Part shown: positions 34,408 to 43,978 of the stretch, piece after piece
How the letters are laid out: each line of letters begins with the position of its first letter
Position numbering within the stretch: position 1 is the stretch's first letter
Source: Chitinophagaceae bacterium PMP191F
GTDB taxonomy: Bacteria; Bacteroidota; Bacteroidia; Chitinophagales; Chitinophagaceae
NCBI GenBank assembly: GCA_001302245.1
Contig: LGYU01000014.1
Coordinates: forward strand, 124,001 to 188,000
Direction of reading: 5' to 3'
DNA: 64,000 nucleotides
Notes under the pieces: model-generated
The model's input: the letters and a program-made list of their open reading frames with translations, nothing else
The model's database searches: none
Told to the model about the DNA's origin: nothing
Translations under genes and position numbers: made by a program

Positions 34408-37400
34408 ATGAACCTGCAACAATTGCAGCATACGTTTTCTGACAACCCCCGCCTTTTCCAGTTGGCGGACAGGCTTTCTTTTGCCCAACCTCAGGCTATT
34501 TTTTGTGAAAACCTCCAGGGAAGCGCAGCTGCCTTTATCATCGACGCTATTTTTAAACATGAGGCCTGTAGCCAGCTCAATCACGTCATTGTATGTGAGG
34601 ATGCGGAAGCTGCCGCCTACATGCACAATACACTGGAAAATCTTACTAATGCATTGAATATCTTTTTCTTCCCGTCTTCTTTCAAGAACAGGAAGAATTT
34701 CCGTTTGCTCAATTCATCGCACGTAATGTTGCGTACAGAGGCGCTTACCCGTTTCTCATCCGGTACCGGTTCGAGAGTGGGTGTGCTGGTAACGCATCCT
34801 GAAGCTTTATTTGAAAAAGTGGTGTTGCCCAAAACATTGTCGGGTAATATCATTCATCTCAAAACAGGCGATACACTGGCAGTGGAAAGCCTGATGGAAC
34901 AGATGATAGGATACGGATTTAAGCGAACAGATTTTGTTTACGAACCAGGACAGTTTGCATTGCGTGGCGGTATCCTTGATATTTATTCGTTTGGCAACGA
35001 AAAGCCGTACCGTGTAGAGTTGTTTGGTAACGATGTGGACTCTATCCGCATTTTTGATCCCGAAACACAGTTGAGTGAAAGAAAACTGTTACAGGTAAGC
35101 ATTATTCCCAACGTAGAAACGCATTTTGACAGCGAAGAAAAAATATCCCTGTTCGATTTTTTGCCCGATAATACTATTATCTGGATGCAGGACTGGGCGC
35201 TGACTAAAGAAAAGATTCTGGTACAGGAAGAAGACCTGGGGCTGTTCCTGCAAATGCCATTATCGGCACAGACTGCTAAAGAAGCCGATGACGATAAAGT
35301 AGAAAAGATCCACATAACAGCCAATGATTTTGTACCTGCAACTGTTATTGAACAGCAATTGCAGACCAGGCATATAGTGGAGTTTGGTTATGAAAATTCT
35401 TTTGCTTCGGCACATCATACACCGTTCACGATTACTTTCAACACAAAGTCGCAGCCGCCTTTCAACCGGCAGTTCGATCTGCTGATCAAAGACCTGAAGC
35501 AATGGGAAAGCAAAAAGTTTACACTGTATCTTTTTGCAGAAAATCCGCGTCAGTTGGAAAGATTGCACAGCATTTTTGAAGACCTTAAAGCAGAGATACC
35601 GTTCATTCCCATACCGATATCTGTTCACGCCGGGTTTATTGATGAAGACCTGAAAGTAGTATGTTATACGGATCACCAGTTGTTCCAGCGTTACCACAAA
35701 TACAAGATCAAGCAGGCATACAACAAGAACAAAGCACTTACACTACGTACACTGCGTGAACTGCAGCCCGGTGATTATGTAACGCATATTGATCACGGAG
35801 TAGGAGTATACAGCGGTTTGCAGAAAATAGATGCCAATGGTAAACTGCAGGAAGCTGTACGTATTATTTATAAGGATAGTGATATCCTGTATGTGAACAT
35901 CAACTCGCTGCACAAGATCAGCAAGTATACCGGTAAAGAAGGTACAGTTCCCAAAGTGAATAAACTGGGTAGCGATGCCTGGAACAAACTGAAGGAAAAA
36001 ACCAAGACCAAGGTAAAAGAGATTGCCTTTGACCTGATCACATTGTATGCGCAGCGTAAAGCACAACATGGATTTGCACATTCGCCCGATAACTATATGC
36101 AAACGGAACTGGAAGCCTCGTTTATTTATGAGGACACTCCAGACCAGGGCAAGGCATCAGCTGATGTGAAAAAAGATATGGAGGCGCCATCACCCATGGA
36201 CCGCCTGGTATGTGGTGATGTAGGGTTTGGTAAAACAGAAGTGGCGATCCGTGCTGCCTTCAAAAGCTGTTGCGATAGTAAACAGGCTGCAATACTGGTG
36301 CCTACTACCATCCTGGCTTTTCAGCATTACAAAACATTTAAGGAGCGGTTGAAAGATTTCCCGGTAACCGTTGATTTTGTGAATCGTTTTAAATCTGCCA
36401 AAGAGAAAAAAGAAACGTTCAAAAAACTGGAAGAGGGAAAGATCGACATCATTATCGGTACACATACCATCCTGGGAAAAGATGTGAAGTTTAAAGACCT
36501 TGGTGTACTGATCATTGATGAAGAACAGAAATTTGGGGTAGCACACAAAGAAAAGATCAAAACACTGCGTACCAATGTGGATTGCTTAACGCTCACTGCT
36601 ACGCCCATTCCGCGTACGCTGCAGTTCAGCTTAATGGGTGCGCGTGACCTGAGCATTATCAATACACCACCACCCAACCGCCAGCCGATCCAGACTGAAA
36701 TAATGGTATATAATGAAGATGCCATCCGCGATGCAATCTATTTTGAAACAGAGCGTGGCGGACAGGTATTCTTTATTCATAACCGTGTACAGGGATTGCC
36801 GGAAATGGCAGGCATTATACAAGGGCTTTGTCCTGACCTGAGCATTGGATATGCACATGGGCAAATGGAAGGACATATACTGGAAGAAAGGATACTGGAC
36901 TTTATTGATAAAAAATTTGATGTGCTGGTTTGTACCAACATTGTAGAAAGCGGTGTGGACATTCCGAACGTGAATACCATTATTGTAAACAGTGCGCATC
37001 ATTTTGGATTGAGTGACCTGCACCAGCTACGCGGACGTGTGGGTAGAAGCAACAAAAAAGCTTTTTGTTATCTGGTGGCACCATCCATGAGTACTTTGCC
37101 CACCGATTCGAGAAAACGCCTGCAAACACTGGAGCAACACAGTGACCTGGGAAGTGGTTTCCAGATTGCTATGCGCGACCTGGATATCCGAGGTGCCGGT
37201 AACCTGCTGGGCGGAGAGCAAAGCGGGTTTATGGCCGAGATCGGTTTTGAAATGTACCAGAAGATCCTGGAGGAAGCGATCAAGGAATTGAAGCGTACAC
37301 AATTCAGGGCGTTGTTTAAAGAAGAGGTAGCCAAACAGGAAGACTTTGTACAGGATTGTACCATTGATACAGACCTTGAAATACTGATTCCCGACAGCTA

Positions 37401-37827
37401 TGTGGAAAGCATTACGGAACGTCTTTCATTGTACACCAGGTTAGATAACTGTAGCAATGAAGAGGAACTGAAGAATTTTGCCGGTGAACTGGAAGACCGT
37501 TTTGGTCCTATTCCGCACCAGGTGGAAGACCTGCTGGATACAGTACGTTGTCGCCGACTGGCTGTGGAAATGGGTTTTGAAAAAATGATGCTGAAAGATG
37601 AGGTATTGCGTTGTTATTTTATCAATAAACCCGATTCACCCTATTTTGAATCTGACGTTTTCCATAACATACTCAACTATATACAAACCCGTACCAATAA
37701 GGCGCGTTTGAAACAGAACGGCAAAATGTTTATGCTGGTGGTGAATGAAATGAAGAACATGCGCCACGTGCGTGACTTCCTGCAAATGATGCAACAGTTT
37801 GTAACAGCACCAGTTGCTGCACAATAA
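34408..37827 (+). CDS. mfd: Transcription-repair coupling factor Mfd
   Basis: 1139 residues from ATG 34408. Order of parts: UvrB-like N-terminal module (residues ~1-340), the CarD-like RNA-polymerase-interacting domain (LQPGDYVTHIDHGVGVYSGL), the translocase with Walker A CGDVGFGKTEVAIRA, DEEQ box (IIDEEQKFGV), LTATPIPRTLQ and QLRGRVGRSN, and the C-terminal TRCF domain. It removes RNA polymerase stalled at lesions and recruits UvrA. The length is normal. Its promoter is described at 34391. Confidence 0.97.
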   Translation: MNLQQLQHTFSDNPRLFQLADRLSFAQPQAIFCENLQGSAAAFIIDAIFKHEACSQLNHVIVCEDAEAAAYMHNTLENLTNALNIFFFPSSFKNRKNFRLLNSSHVMLRTEALTRFSSGTGSRVGVLVTHPEALFEKVVLPKTLSGNIIHLKTGDTLAVESLMEQMIGYGFKRTDFVYEPGQFALRGGILDIYSFGNEKPYRVELFGNDVDSIRIFDPETQLSERKLLQVSIIPNVETHFDSEEKISLFDFLPDNTIIWMQDWALTKEKILVQEEDLGLFLQMPLSAQTAKEADDDKVEKIHITANDFVPATVIEQQLQTRHIVEFGYENSFASAHHTPFTITFNTKSQPPFNRQFDLLIKDLKQWESKKFTLYLFAENPRQLERLHSIFEDLKAEIPFIPIPISVHAGFIDEDLKVVCYTDHQLFQRYHKYKIKQAYNKNKALTLRTLRELQPGDYVTHIDHGVGVYSGLQKIDANGKLQEAVRIIYKDSDILYVNINSLHKISKYTGKEGTVPKVNKLGSDAWNKLKEKTKTKVKEIAFDLITLYAQRKAQHGFAHSPDNYMQTELEASFIYEDTPDQGKASADVKKDMEAPSPMDRLVCGDVGFGKTEVAIRAAFKSCCDSKQAAILVPTTILAFQHYKTFKERLKDFPVTVDFVNRFKSAKEKKETFKKLEEGKIDIIIGTHTILGKDVKFKDLGVLIIDEEQKFGVAHKEKIKTLRTNVDCLTLTATPIPRTLQFSLMGARDLSIINTPPPNRQPIQTEIMVYNEDAIRDAIYFETERGGQVFFIHNRVQGLPEMAGIIQGLCPDLSIGYAHGQMEGHILEERILDFIDKKFDVLVCTNIVESGVDIPNVNTIIVNSAHHFGLSDLHQLRGRVGRSNKKAFCYLVAPSMSTLPTDSRKRLQTLEQHSDLGSGFQIAMRDLDIRGAGNLLGGEQSGFMAEIGFEMYQKILEEAIKELKRTQFRALFKEEVAKQEDFVQDCTIDTDLEILIPDSYVESITERLSLYTRLDNCSNEEELKNFAGELEDRFGPIPHQVEDLLDTVRCRRLAVEMGFEKMMLKDEVLRCYFINKPDSPYFESDVFHNILNYIQTRTNKARLKQNGKMFMLVVNEMKNMRHVRDFLQMMQQFVTAPVAAQ

Positions 37828-37995
37828 TTTTCAGGAGTAACATTTAAAGTGTAAGGTTTAAGGAGTAGGGCGCAGTTGTGCGGAGCAATTGTATTACCTT
37901 TTGGCTCTGATTTTTGCAAAGTTTGAATGTATATGAAAGAGCTCGCTGCGCAAAGTTGAACGACTTTTTATACCTTAAGCTTTCTGCATTCAACC

Positions 37996-38916
37996 CTAAC
38001 CCTGTTTTTTCCTGTTCCTGATCCACGCCATTACAATAAATGCAATGAACAGCAGTGGTATTCCCCATATAAGAGCTGCACTGCGTAAAGTACCTGAGGC
38101 TTCTTTCTGTGCATGTTGCAACCCCTGTTTGCGGGCATCGGCCAGTGGCTTTAATGACGGAGCGTACCCTGCACTGAAATCGTAAAAAGGAATTGCCTCG
38201 TTGTAAGAAACAGTTTTGGCAACAATATCTGCAAAATCAATAGCCAGTCTGCCAATGATGGCATCGGGTGCAGCATACAGGTATGTGCGCTCATGTAGCT
38301 GGTAAGCCAGTTGCAGTTTGAGTGAATCGGCTGATTCGGGGAATTTATAATCACGATCTGTAAGCCAGGCAGGAAAGTTTTGAATACCAAGTCCTGTAAC
38401 GAGTGCATAATCGGGTTGGACTGCAATTTTCTGTTCCAGTATTTTAATGTGTATCCATTCAGAGCCATAATGTGAGCCAGGACTGAGCGCTATAGCTTCC
38501 TTCAATAATTCAAGCGCCCGTGCATTGTCATTGTTCAGTTCGCAGGCAGTAGCCAGGTTGATGACAATGTTGTATTCATTGGGATGTGCGGCATACAGTT
38601 GTTCCAGCAAAGCAAAAACTGCATCAGAGCGGTCACCCCCTTTTAATTTCAATGCAGCAATATCCGACTGCAAACGGAAGTCATGGGGACGTTGCTGCAA
38701 TACACCGGTTAGCGAGTCAAGCCGCGTCAGCAAAGTATTTTCCGGTTCTGCAGGATGGTACCAGTAAGCAACTGAACCGGGAACTGATGGAAGCAGCGAT
38801 TTCAGATCAAGCTGCTCATTTCTAAAAGGATCGGCGTGATAATATTCATTCAGACAGGCGTTGGTAGTACACCATGAAAGACTAAAGAGCAGTAGTAAAA
38901 GTAAAAATTGTTTCAT
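37996..38916 (-). CDS. Exported TPR protein with C-terminal membrane helix
   Basis: 306 residues. MKQFLLLLLLFSLSWCTTNAC starts a signal peptide (two Cys, lipobox not convincing). Tetratricopeptide-like helices span ~75-175 (SDAVFALLEQLYAAHPNEYNIV, NNDNARALELLKEAIALSPG). A single helix near the end (ALIWGIPLLFIAFIVMAWI) is followed by RNRKKQG, a stop-transfer pattern, so the bulk is periplasmic and anchored in the inner membrane. Function unknown. It lies between mfd and the GNAT gene. Confidence 0.75.
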   Translation of the reverse strand: MKQFLLLLLLFSLSWCTTNACLNEYYHADPFRNEQLDLKSLLPSVPGSVAYWYHPAEPENTLLTRLDSLTGVLQQRPHDFRLQSDIAALKLKGGDRSDAVFALLEQLYAAHPNEYNIVINLATACELNNDNARALELLKEAIALSPGSHYGSEWIHIKILEQKIAVQPDYALVTGLGIQNFPAWLTDRDYKFPESADSLKLQLAYQLHERTYLYAAPDAIIGRLAIDFADIVAKTVSYNEAIPFYDFSAGYAPSLKPLADARKQGLQHAQKEASGTLRSAALIWGIPLLFIAFIVMAWIRNRKKQG

Positions 38917-39015
38917 GGTATGCTATACAATTACCGGAAGCAACGGTGTGTTCCGGGAACATTGAATATGTATTAAATGTAATGTGTGGTTGTCAGGATA
39001 ATTGCTGCCGGAGAT

Positions 39016-39444
39016 CTACAGGCTTTTTTCCATGTTAAAATGTGGAATGGTCACTTCAATGAACTCTTCACCGGTAACAGAATAACCCAGTTTTTCATAA
39101 AATCCGATAGCTGATTTGCGGGCATGCATGGTAATACGGCGGAATCCAAGATCGCGGGCAATATTTTCTGCAAACTGCATCAGTGCCCGGCCAATACCTT
39201 TACCCTGAAGATTATTGAGAACGGCCATTTGCCGTAACCGGATGGTTTTAGTGTCGTATTTGATCAGCATACAGCATCCCAGCATTTTTTCTTCTTCAAA
39301 TGCACCGATAAGGATCTCATCTTTTTCTTTTTCCAGTTCTTCGGGGTCAAAGTCAAGTCCTAATGGTTTCCGTAATATGTCTTTACGCAATTGTAGCATC
39401 TGGCTGTACTCTTTGGAGCCGTGATCGATAATTTTAAGCGCCAT
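39016..39444 (-). CDS. GNAT-family N-acetyltransferase
   Basis: 142 residues from ATG 39444 (MALKIIDHGSKEYSQMLQLR). The acetyl-CoA site is LRQMAVLNNLQGKGIGRALM (Q/RxxGxG/A), with the following helix and FYEKLGYSVTGEEF. It matches the ElaA/YjcF-like GNAT group. The substrate is unknown. The longer frame from 39480 would need a TTG start. Confidence 0.9.
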   Translation of the reverse strand: MALKIIDHGSKEYSQMLQLRKDILRKPLGLDFDPEELEKEKDEILIGAFEEEKMLGCCMLIKYDTKTIRLRQMAVLNNLQGKGIGRALMQFAENIARDLGFRRITMHARKSAIGFYEKLGYSVTGEEFIEVTIPHFNMEKSL

Positions 39445-39776
39445 GCAATCTTTGTTGGGTGGTATATGGGAGGTATGCAATATAAGGAATTTAACAGGTC
39501 AGGGCGTATTCAATGTTTGGAAATTGACCGGACATGAAATGTATAGTATGTAATTTGATGGCTGTAATGTCCGCGTGCATTATATTGCAGCCGATACGGG
39601 TGGCAATAGGGCTGGCGCTCACTATCAATCGTTTAGCATTTATTTCAGATGCCGGGCGGATAGTACTACAAAAGCGCCAGACTACCAAAATATTGCCTCC
39701 ATGAATTAATAACCAGTGATTTGTTGGTATTATCCCAAAATCTATATTTTTGCAGCCGTAACTAAACTTTACAAAA
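39445..39776. other. Intergenic region upstream of acpP
   Basis: 332 bp between the GNAT gene (minus) and acpP (plus). The right end carries the acpP promoter. A minus-strand frame crosses the region (about 70 codons, to a stop at 39491) but has no convincing start and runs into acpP antisense; I do not call it. Confidence 0.4.
39745..39752 (+). promoter_or_regulatory. Bacteroidota promoter of acpP
   Basis: TATTTTTG (TAnnTTTG) with TTG about 18 bp upstream (39724-39726), the expected spacing. It leaves a 5' UTR of roughly 20 nt before the acpP ATG at 39777. Confidence 0.65.
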
Positions 39777-40013
39777 ATGTCAGACATCGCAACAAGAGTT
39801 AAAAAGATCATTGTTGATAAGTTAGGTGTAGAAGAAGCAGAAGTTACCAATGAGGCTTCTTTCACCAATGATTTAGGGGCAGATTCCCTGGACACCGTTG
39901 AATTGATTATGGAATTTGAAAAAGAATTCAATATTTCTATTCCTGATGAGCAGGCTGAAACTATTACCACTGTAGGCCAGGCTATTGCTTACTTAGAAGA
40001 GCATGCTAAGTAA
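39777..40013 (+). CDS. acpP: Acyl carrier protein
   Basis: 78 residues, acidic, one helical bundle. [15 protein letters not shown] contains the phosphopantetheine serine (Ser37). It carries the growing acyl chains in fatty-acid synthesis; the next gene, fabF, is its partner. A hairpin at 40055-40097 separates the two, which probably lets acpP be expressed far above fabF. Confidence 0.98.
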   Translation: MSDIATRVKKIIVDKLGVEEAEVTNEASFTNDLGADSLDTVELIMEFEKEFNISIPDEQAETITTVGQAIAYLEEHAK

Positions 40014-40054
40014 ACTGAACATCCCCGTATGATTCAGGTGCAATAAAAAATTAT

Positions 40055-40100
40055 AATCCGCCTTTCGATAGCTGGCGCTTGCTGCGAAGGCGGATTTGTT
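40055..40100 (+). terminator. Partial terminator between acpP and fabF
   Basis: AATCCGCCTT (40055-40064) pairs perfectly with AAGGCGGATT (40087-40096), and the 22-nt loop can fold further (GC-rich). A short T-rich run follows. Its position inside the acpP-fabF pair suggests attenuation. Confidence 0.6.
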
Positions 40101-40127
40101 ACTTCAATAAACCTCCCGGCCTGCGCT

Positions 40128-41381
40128 ATGCAATTGAAAAGAGTTGTTGTTACTGGTATAGGTGCTTTAACACCTATCGGCAATAATTTACAGGATTACT
40201 GGAATGGACTTATCCATGGCGTTTCCGGTGCCGCTCCTATTACCTTATTCGATGCTACCAAGTTCAAAACACGTTTTGCCTGCGAACTGAAAAACTTTGA
40301 TCCGTTTGAATTCCTCGATAAAAAAGAGGGCCGTAAAATGGACCGGTTTACACAAACCGCATTGGTAGCCAGTGATCAGGCTGTAGCCGATGCTGGTATT
40401 ACGGATCAGAACGTAAATAAGGACAGGGTAGGGGTAATATTTGCCAGCGGTATCGGCGGATTGATCACCTTCCAGGAAGAAGTAATGAATTTTGCCAAAG
40501 GTGACGGCACTCCCCGTTTCAATCCCTTCTTCATCCCTAAAATGATCCTGGATATTGCTGCAGGTCATATTTCTATGCGGCACGGTTTCCGGGGACCCAA
40601 TTTTGCGGTGGTAAGCGCCTGCGCATCTTCAACCAATGCTATTATGGAGGCTGTTAACATCATCCGCCTAGGTAAGGCTGATATCATCGTTTCCGGTGGT
40701 TCGGAAAGTGTTATCAGTGAAGCAGGCGTTGGTGGTTTTAATGCCATGAAAGCGTTGAGCGAGCGTAATGATGATCCGCAAACAGCCAGCCGCCCGTACG
40801 ACAAAGACCGTGATGGTTTTGTAATGGGCGAAGGTGCCGGTGTACTGGTACTGGAGGAACTGGAACATGCCCTGAAACGCGGTGCTAAAATTTACTGTGA
40901 AATAGCAGGAGCCGGTGCTACTGCAGATGCTCACCATATTACAGCCCCTCACCCTGAAGGTCTGGGTGCTAAAAATGTAATGCTGGCAGCCCTGGAAGAT
41001 GCAGGTATGAAGCCGTCGGACATTGATTATATCAATACACACGGTACCTCTACCCCGCTGGGTGATGCTGCAGAGGTAAAAGCTATTACCGATGTTTTTG
41101 GTGAACATGCCTTCAACGTTAATATCAGTTCTTCTAAATCTATGACAGGCCATTGCCTGGGTGCTGCCGGTGTGGTAGAAGCCATTGCCTGCATTATGAG
41201 TGTTATTCATGATGTAGTGCCACCTACCATCAATCACTTTACAGATGATCCCGGACTGGATTCACGTCTTAATTTCACCTTTGGAAAATCCCAGCAACGG
41301 ACAGTAAGAGCAGCGCTCAGTAATACCTTTGGTTTTGGCGGACATAATGCCTGTGTGATTGTAAAAAAATACAGCGCATAA
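40128..41381 (+). CDS. fabF: Beta-ketoacyl-ACP synthase II
   Basis: 417 residues, thiolase fold. Catalytic Cys165 in VVSACASSTNAI, His305 in NTHGTSTPLGD and His342 in SKSMTGHCLGAAG are all present. It elongates acyl-ACP with malonyl-ACP, and as FabF also makes cis-vaccenate precursors. It follows acpP and precedes rnc, the common Bacteroidota order. Confidence 0.98.
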   Translation: MQLKRVVVTGIGALTPIGNNLQDYWNGLIHGVSGAAPITLFDATKFKTRFACELKNFDPFEFLDKKEGRKMDRFTQTALVASDQAVADAGITDQNVNKDRVGVIFASGIGGLITFQEEVMNFAKGDGTPRFNPFFIPKMILDIAAGHISMRHGFRGPNFAVVSACASSTNAIMEAVNIIRLGKADIIVSGGSESVISEAGVGGFNAMKALSERNDDPQTASRPYDKDRDGFVMGEGAGVLVLEELEHALKRGAKIYCEIAGAGATADAHHITAPHPEGLGAKNVMLAALEDAGMKPSDIDYINTHGTSTPLGDAAEVKAITDVFGEHAFNVNISSSKSMTGHCLGAAGVVEAIACIMSVIHDVVPPTINHFTDDPGLDSRLNFTFGKSQQRTVRAALSNTFGFGGHNACVIVKKYSA

Positions 41382-41482
41382 TTTTTCATAGACCTTATTC
41401 GTTGAATAGTATCGCATTAACTTTCACAGTTGTGCCTTGAATTGTTTTTTTGGCTTGATGAAAAATTTGTAGCTTGACAATC

Positions 41483-42220
41483 GTGGGAATCCTGAACCGA
41501 TTATTTGGCAAGGAGAATAGCACGTTGGCTTTTAAGCAAAACCTGCATAATGTGCTGGGGTTTACCCCGGGGAAGACCGCTTTGTATAAGGCAGCACTTA
41601 CCCATCGCTCAGTACGCGATGGTGCTGATGAGAACAATGAACGACTGGAATATTTGGGAGATGCCATCCTCAGTGGCATTGTAGCCGACTTTCTCTTCAA
41701 AAAATATCCCTACAAAGAAGAAGGTTTTCTGACCGAAATGCGCAGTAAAATGGTCAATCGCAACAAGCTGAATGAGATTGCCATTAAAATGGGCCTGAAA
41801 AAGATCACTTTCTACAATAAGTTTGATAACTCTCTCAAAATGAGCCAGATATTTGGCAACACGCTGGAAGCAGTAGTGGGCGCCATTTACCTGGATAAGG
41901 GGTTTGAAAAGACTAAAAAATGGGTCTTTGAATGTATAATCATTCCTCACCTGTACATGGAAGACCTGGAAAACCTGGAGATCAACCATAAGAACAAGCT
42001 GTACGGCTGGGCGAACAAGAATGGTAAAAACCTTGAATTTGAAACCCTGGATGAACGTATTGAAGGCGGTCGCCGCCTTTTTACCATTGGTGCTGTAGTA
42101 GATGGCGAACTATTGGCACAGGGCAAAGCATACAATAAAAAAGACGCCAGCCAGATAGCCGCTGCCATTGCCATTGACAAACTGGGATTGAATAAGGTGG
42201 TGGATGCAGAAGAAGAATAG
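41483..42220 (+). CDS. rnc: Ribonuclease III
   Basis: 245 residues from GTG 41483 (an in-frame TTG at 41474 would add three). The signature NERLEYLGDAILSGIVADFL and the second acidic pair in LEAVVGAIYLDKGF form the dimeric dsRNA active site; the C-terminal dsRNA-binding domain starts near residue 170 (NHKNKLYGWANKNG) and ends with DASQIAAAIAIDKLGL. It cuts rRNA precursors and structured mRNAs. TTGG and TAGCTTG boxes lie just upstream (41449-41476), which favours the GTG start. Confidence 0.95.
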   Translation: MGILNRLFGKENSTLAFKQNLHNVLGFTPGKTALYKAALTHRSVRDGADENNERLEYLGDAILSGIVADFLFKKYPYKEEGFLTEMRSKMVNRNKLNEIAIKMGLKKITFYNKFDNSLKMSQIFGNTLEAVVGAIYLDKGFEKTKKWVFECIIIPHLYMEDLENLEINHKNKLYGWANKNGKNLEFETLDERIEGGRRLFTIGAVVDGELLAQGKAYNKKDASQIAAAIAIDKLGLNKVVDAEEE

Positions 42221-42321
42221 ATGTAAGCCGGAGAGTAGCGTACGCCTAATGAAAATGCAGTCCGGAGGTCTCGGGGTTGAAAAACAGCAGTCATTCACTA
42301 TTATTGACCATTGAACATTCA

Positions 42322-43464
42322 CTACTTCCCATCATAGCTTACCCGGTAAATAATTCCTGCTTTATCATCACTGATCAGTAAGGCTCCGTCTGCGGCCACT
42401 TCTACGTCCATTGGTCTGCCCAATACATCTGTATTATTTTGTAACCATCCTGTTGCAAAAGGTTCGTATTTCACCACTTTATTGCTTTCCAGTGTAGCTA
42501 TCATAACGCGGTAACCAATAGGCACGCTTCTGTTCCAACTGCCGTGCTGTGCAATGAAGATCCGGTTGTGGTATTCAGCGGGAAACATCCTGCCGGTATA
42601 AAAACGCATCCCCAGCGGAGCAACATGCGGTCCCAGTTTGGCTGCCGGTGATGTATAATCATTGCAGTTCTTTCCTTTTCCAAATTCCGGATCAGGAATA
42701 TCTCCTTCGTGGCAATAAGGAAATCCGAAATGCATGCCTTTGCGTGGAGCATAGTTCAGCTCGCAATTGGGAATATCATCACCCATGTTATCGCGTCCGT
42801 TGTCGGTAAACCACAGTTCGCCGGTTTCAGGATGCCAGGCAAAACCTACTGAATTACGAACGCCTTTGGCAAAGATCTCCATACCTGACCCATCGGCGTT
42901 TATACGGGTGATGGTAGCAAATACGGAATCCTTTTCGTCACAAACATTGCAGGGGGCGCCTACGGGTACATATAATTTCCCATCGGGGCCAAAGGCTATG
43001 AACTTCCAGCCATGATGTGTTTTGTCGGGATACTTATCGTACACCACTACAGGAGCCGGTGGGTTGGTAAGCCTGTTCTCAATATCGTCGTACCGCAGTA
43101 TACGGTTGATCTCTGCCACATACAGGCTACCGTTGTGAAAAGCTACTCCATTGGGCGTATTGAGATGAGAAGCTATAATTGTAATATCATCGGCCTTGCC
43201 GTCTTTATCGCGGTCTGTGATGGCGTACACATTGTCCTCTCCCCGGTTGCCAACAAACAAGGTTCCCTTGCTTCCCTGGCACATGCTGCGTGCATCCGGC
43301 ACCAGTGCATACACGGATATATGAAAACCCGGCGGTAGCTGGATCTTATCCAGTTGGTATTTTACAGCCAGGTCATCGGGTGTTTGCTGGTGTTTTTTAT
43401 CGCCCGACTGGCAGGCAAAACATCCGGTAGCTATCAACAGGCATATCGTGAAACGGGTATGCAT
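42322..43464 (-). CDS. PQQ/sorbosone-dehydrogenase-like lipoprotein
   Basis: 380 residues from ATG 43464. The signal ends ATGCFAC with Cys18 as lipidation site. A six-bladed propeller follows (GFHISVYALVPDARSMCQGS, then NRGEDNVYAITDRDKDGKAD, GVAFHNGSLYVAEINRILRY, GVRNSVGFAWHPETGELWFTDNGRD). It belongs to the soluble glucose/L-sorbosone dehydrogenase family; the PQQ site and catalytic His lie in that family at the LTNPHGVAFH-like step, here TPNGVAFH. Whether PQQ is bound is not certain. The outer leaflet of the periplasm is expected. Confidence 0.88.
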   Translation of the reverse strand: MHTRFTICLLIATGCFACQSGDKKHQQTPDDLAVKYQLDKIQLPPGFHISVYALVPDARSMCQGSKGTLFVGNRGEDNVYAITDRDKDGKADDITIIASHLNTPNGVAFHNGSLYVAEINRILRYDDIENRLTNPPAPVVVYDKYPDKTHHGWKFIAFGPDGKLYVPVGAPCNVCDEKDSVFATITRINADGSGMEIFAKGVRNSVGFAWHPETGELWFTDNGRDNMGDDIPNCELNYAPRKGMHFGFPYCHEGDIPDPEFGKGKNCNDYTSPAAKLGPHVAPLGMRFYTGRMFPAEYHNRIFIAQHGSWNRSVPIGYRVMIATLESNKVVKYEPFATGWLQNNTDVLGRPMDVEVAADGALLISDDKAGIIYRVSYDGK

Positions 43465-43532
43465 AACAACAACCTTTTGTGAAAAGATACGAAAAGCAGC
43501 AAGCATGGGTAATGAAAAATCGTTTAGCTGTG

Positions 43533-43572
43533 TCCCTTTTTGGGATAAAAATTTCCTTTTTTGGGACAAAAA
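43533..43572. repeat. Two tandem copies of a TTTTT-TCCC-AAAAA motif
   Basis: On the minus strand TTTTTgTCCCAAAAAaGGA is followed by TTTTTaTCCCAAAAAGGGA; the GGGA cores are 21 bp apart, two helical turns. The pair lies ~70-110 bp upstream of the sorbosone-dehydrogenase-like gene. Confidence 0.5.
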
Positions 43573-43848
43573 GAGAGTTGTTCCGAAATGCCATTATTAG
43601 GCCCAGTGAAAAAGTGTAATAAATTCTGGTTTTCTAAATAATTGATAATTAAATAATTGAATTTTATTTTAGAAGTTTCGATAGGTATGTCATGTGGCTT
43701 TACAGGTGTGCCAGAAAATGAGGTATGATGATTGACAAATGTAATGCAGTTCAAACAACTGAATAAACACAAAGTCGCTACAGTGCTTTTGACAATAACA
43801 GTAACGGCTTTTTACAATATTTAATAGGTAATAGGGTTTTTCATTGAT

Positions 43849-43878
43849 CCCGCTGTTTCAACAGCGGGAATTTTTTTT
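43849..43878 (+). terminator. Orphan intrinsic terminator
   Basis: CCCGCTGTT (43849-43857) and AACAGCGGG (43860-43868) form a perfect 9-bp stem with a 2-nt loop, then AA and eight T. No plus-strand gene lies upstream within 1.6 kb, so it probably ends an unannotated RNA. Confidence 0.8.
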
Positions 43879-43978
43879 AATAAAAAGGCGCCGGAAACAC
43901 CAGCGCCCGGATAAGGCGGACAGTAATCAGTGGATACCAATTGAAACAGGTGTTCCCGGGACATTTCTTCGGATGTGT

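Larger units (their letters stand above)
43465..43978. other. Intergenic region with tandem 21-bp motif and orphan terminator
   Basis: 514 bp with no supported gene. It holds two near-identical 21-bp-spaced motifs (43533-43572) and a strong plus-strand terminator (43849-43878) with no annotated gene in front. A TTGACA-like and a TACAAT-like box lie at ~43788-43818. Confidence 0.5.

Noticed and set aside
39491-39970. 159-codon minus-strand frame crossing acpP
   Set aside because: Its start lies antisense in acpP. The part outside has plausible codons but no start and no family.
40668-41237. 189-codon frame antisense to fabF
   Set aside because: A shadow of a well-conserved gene; no known domain.
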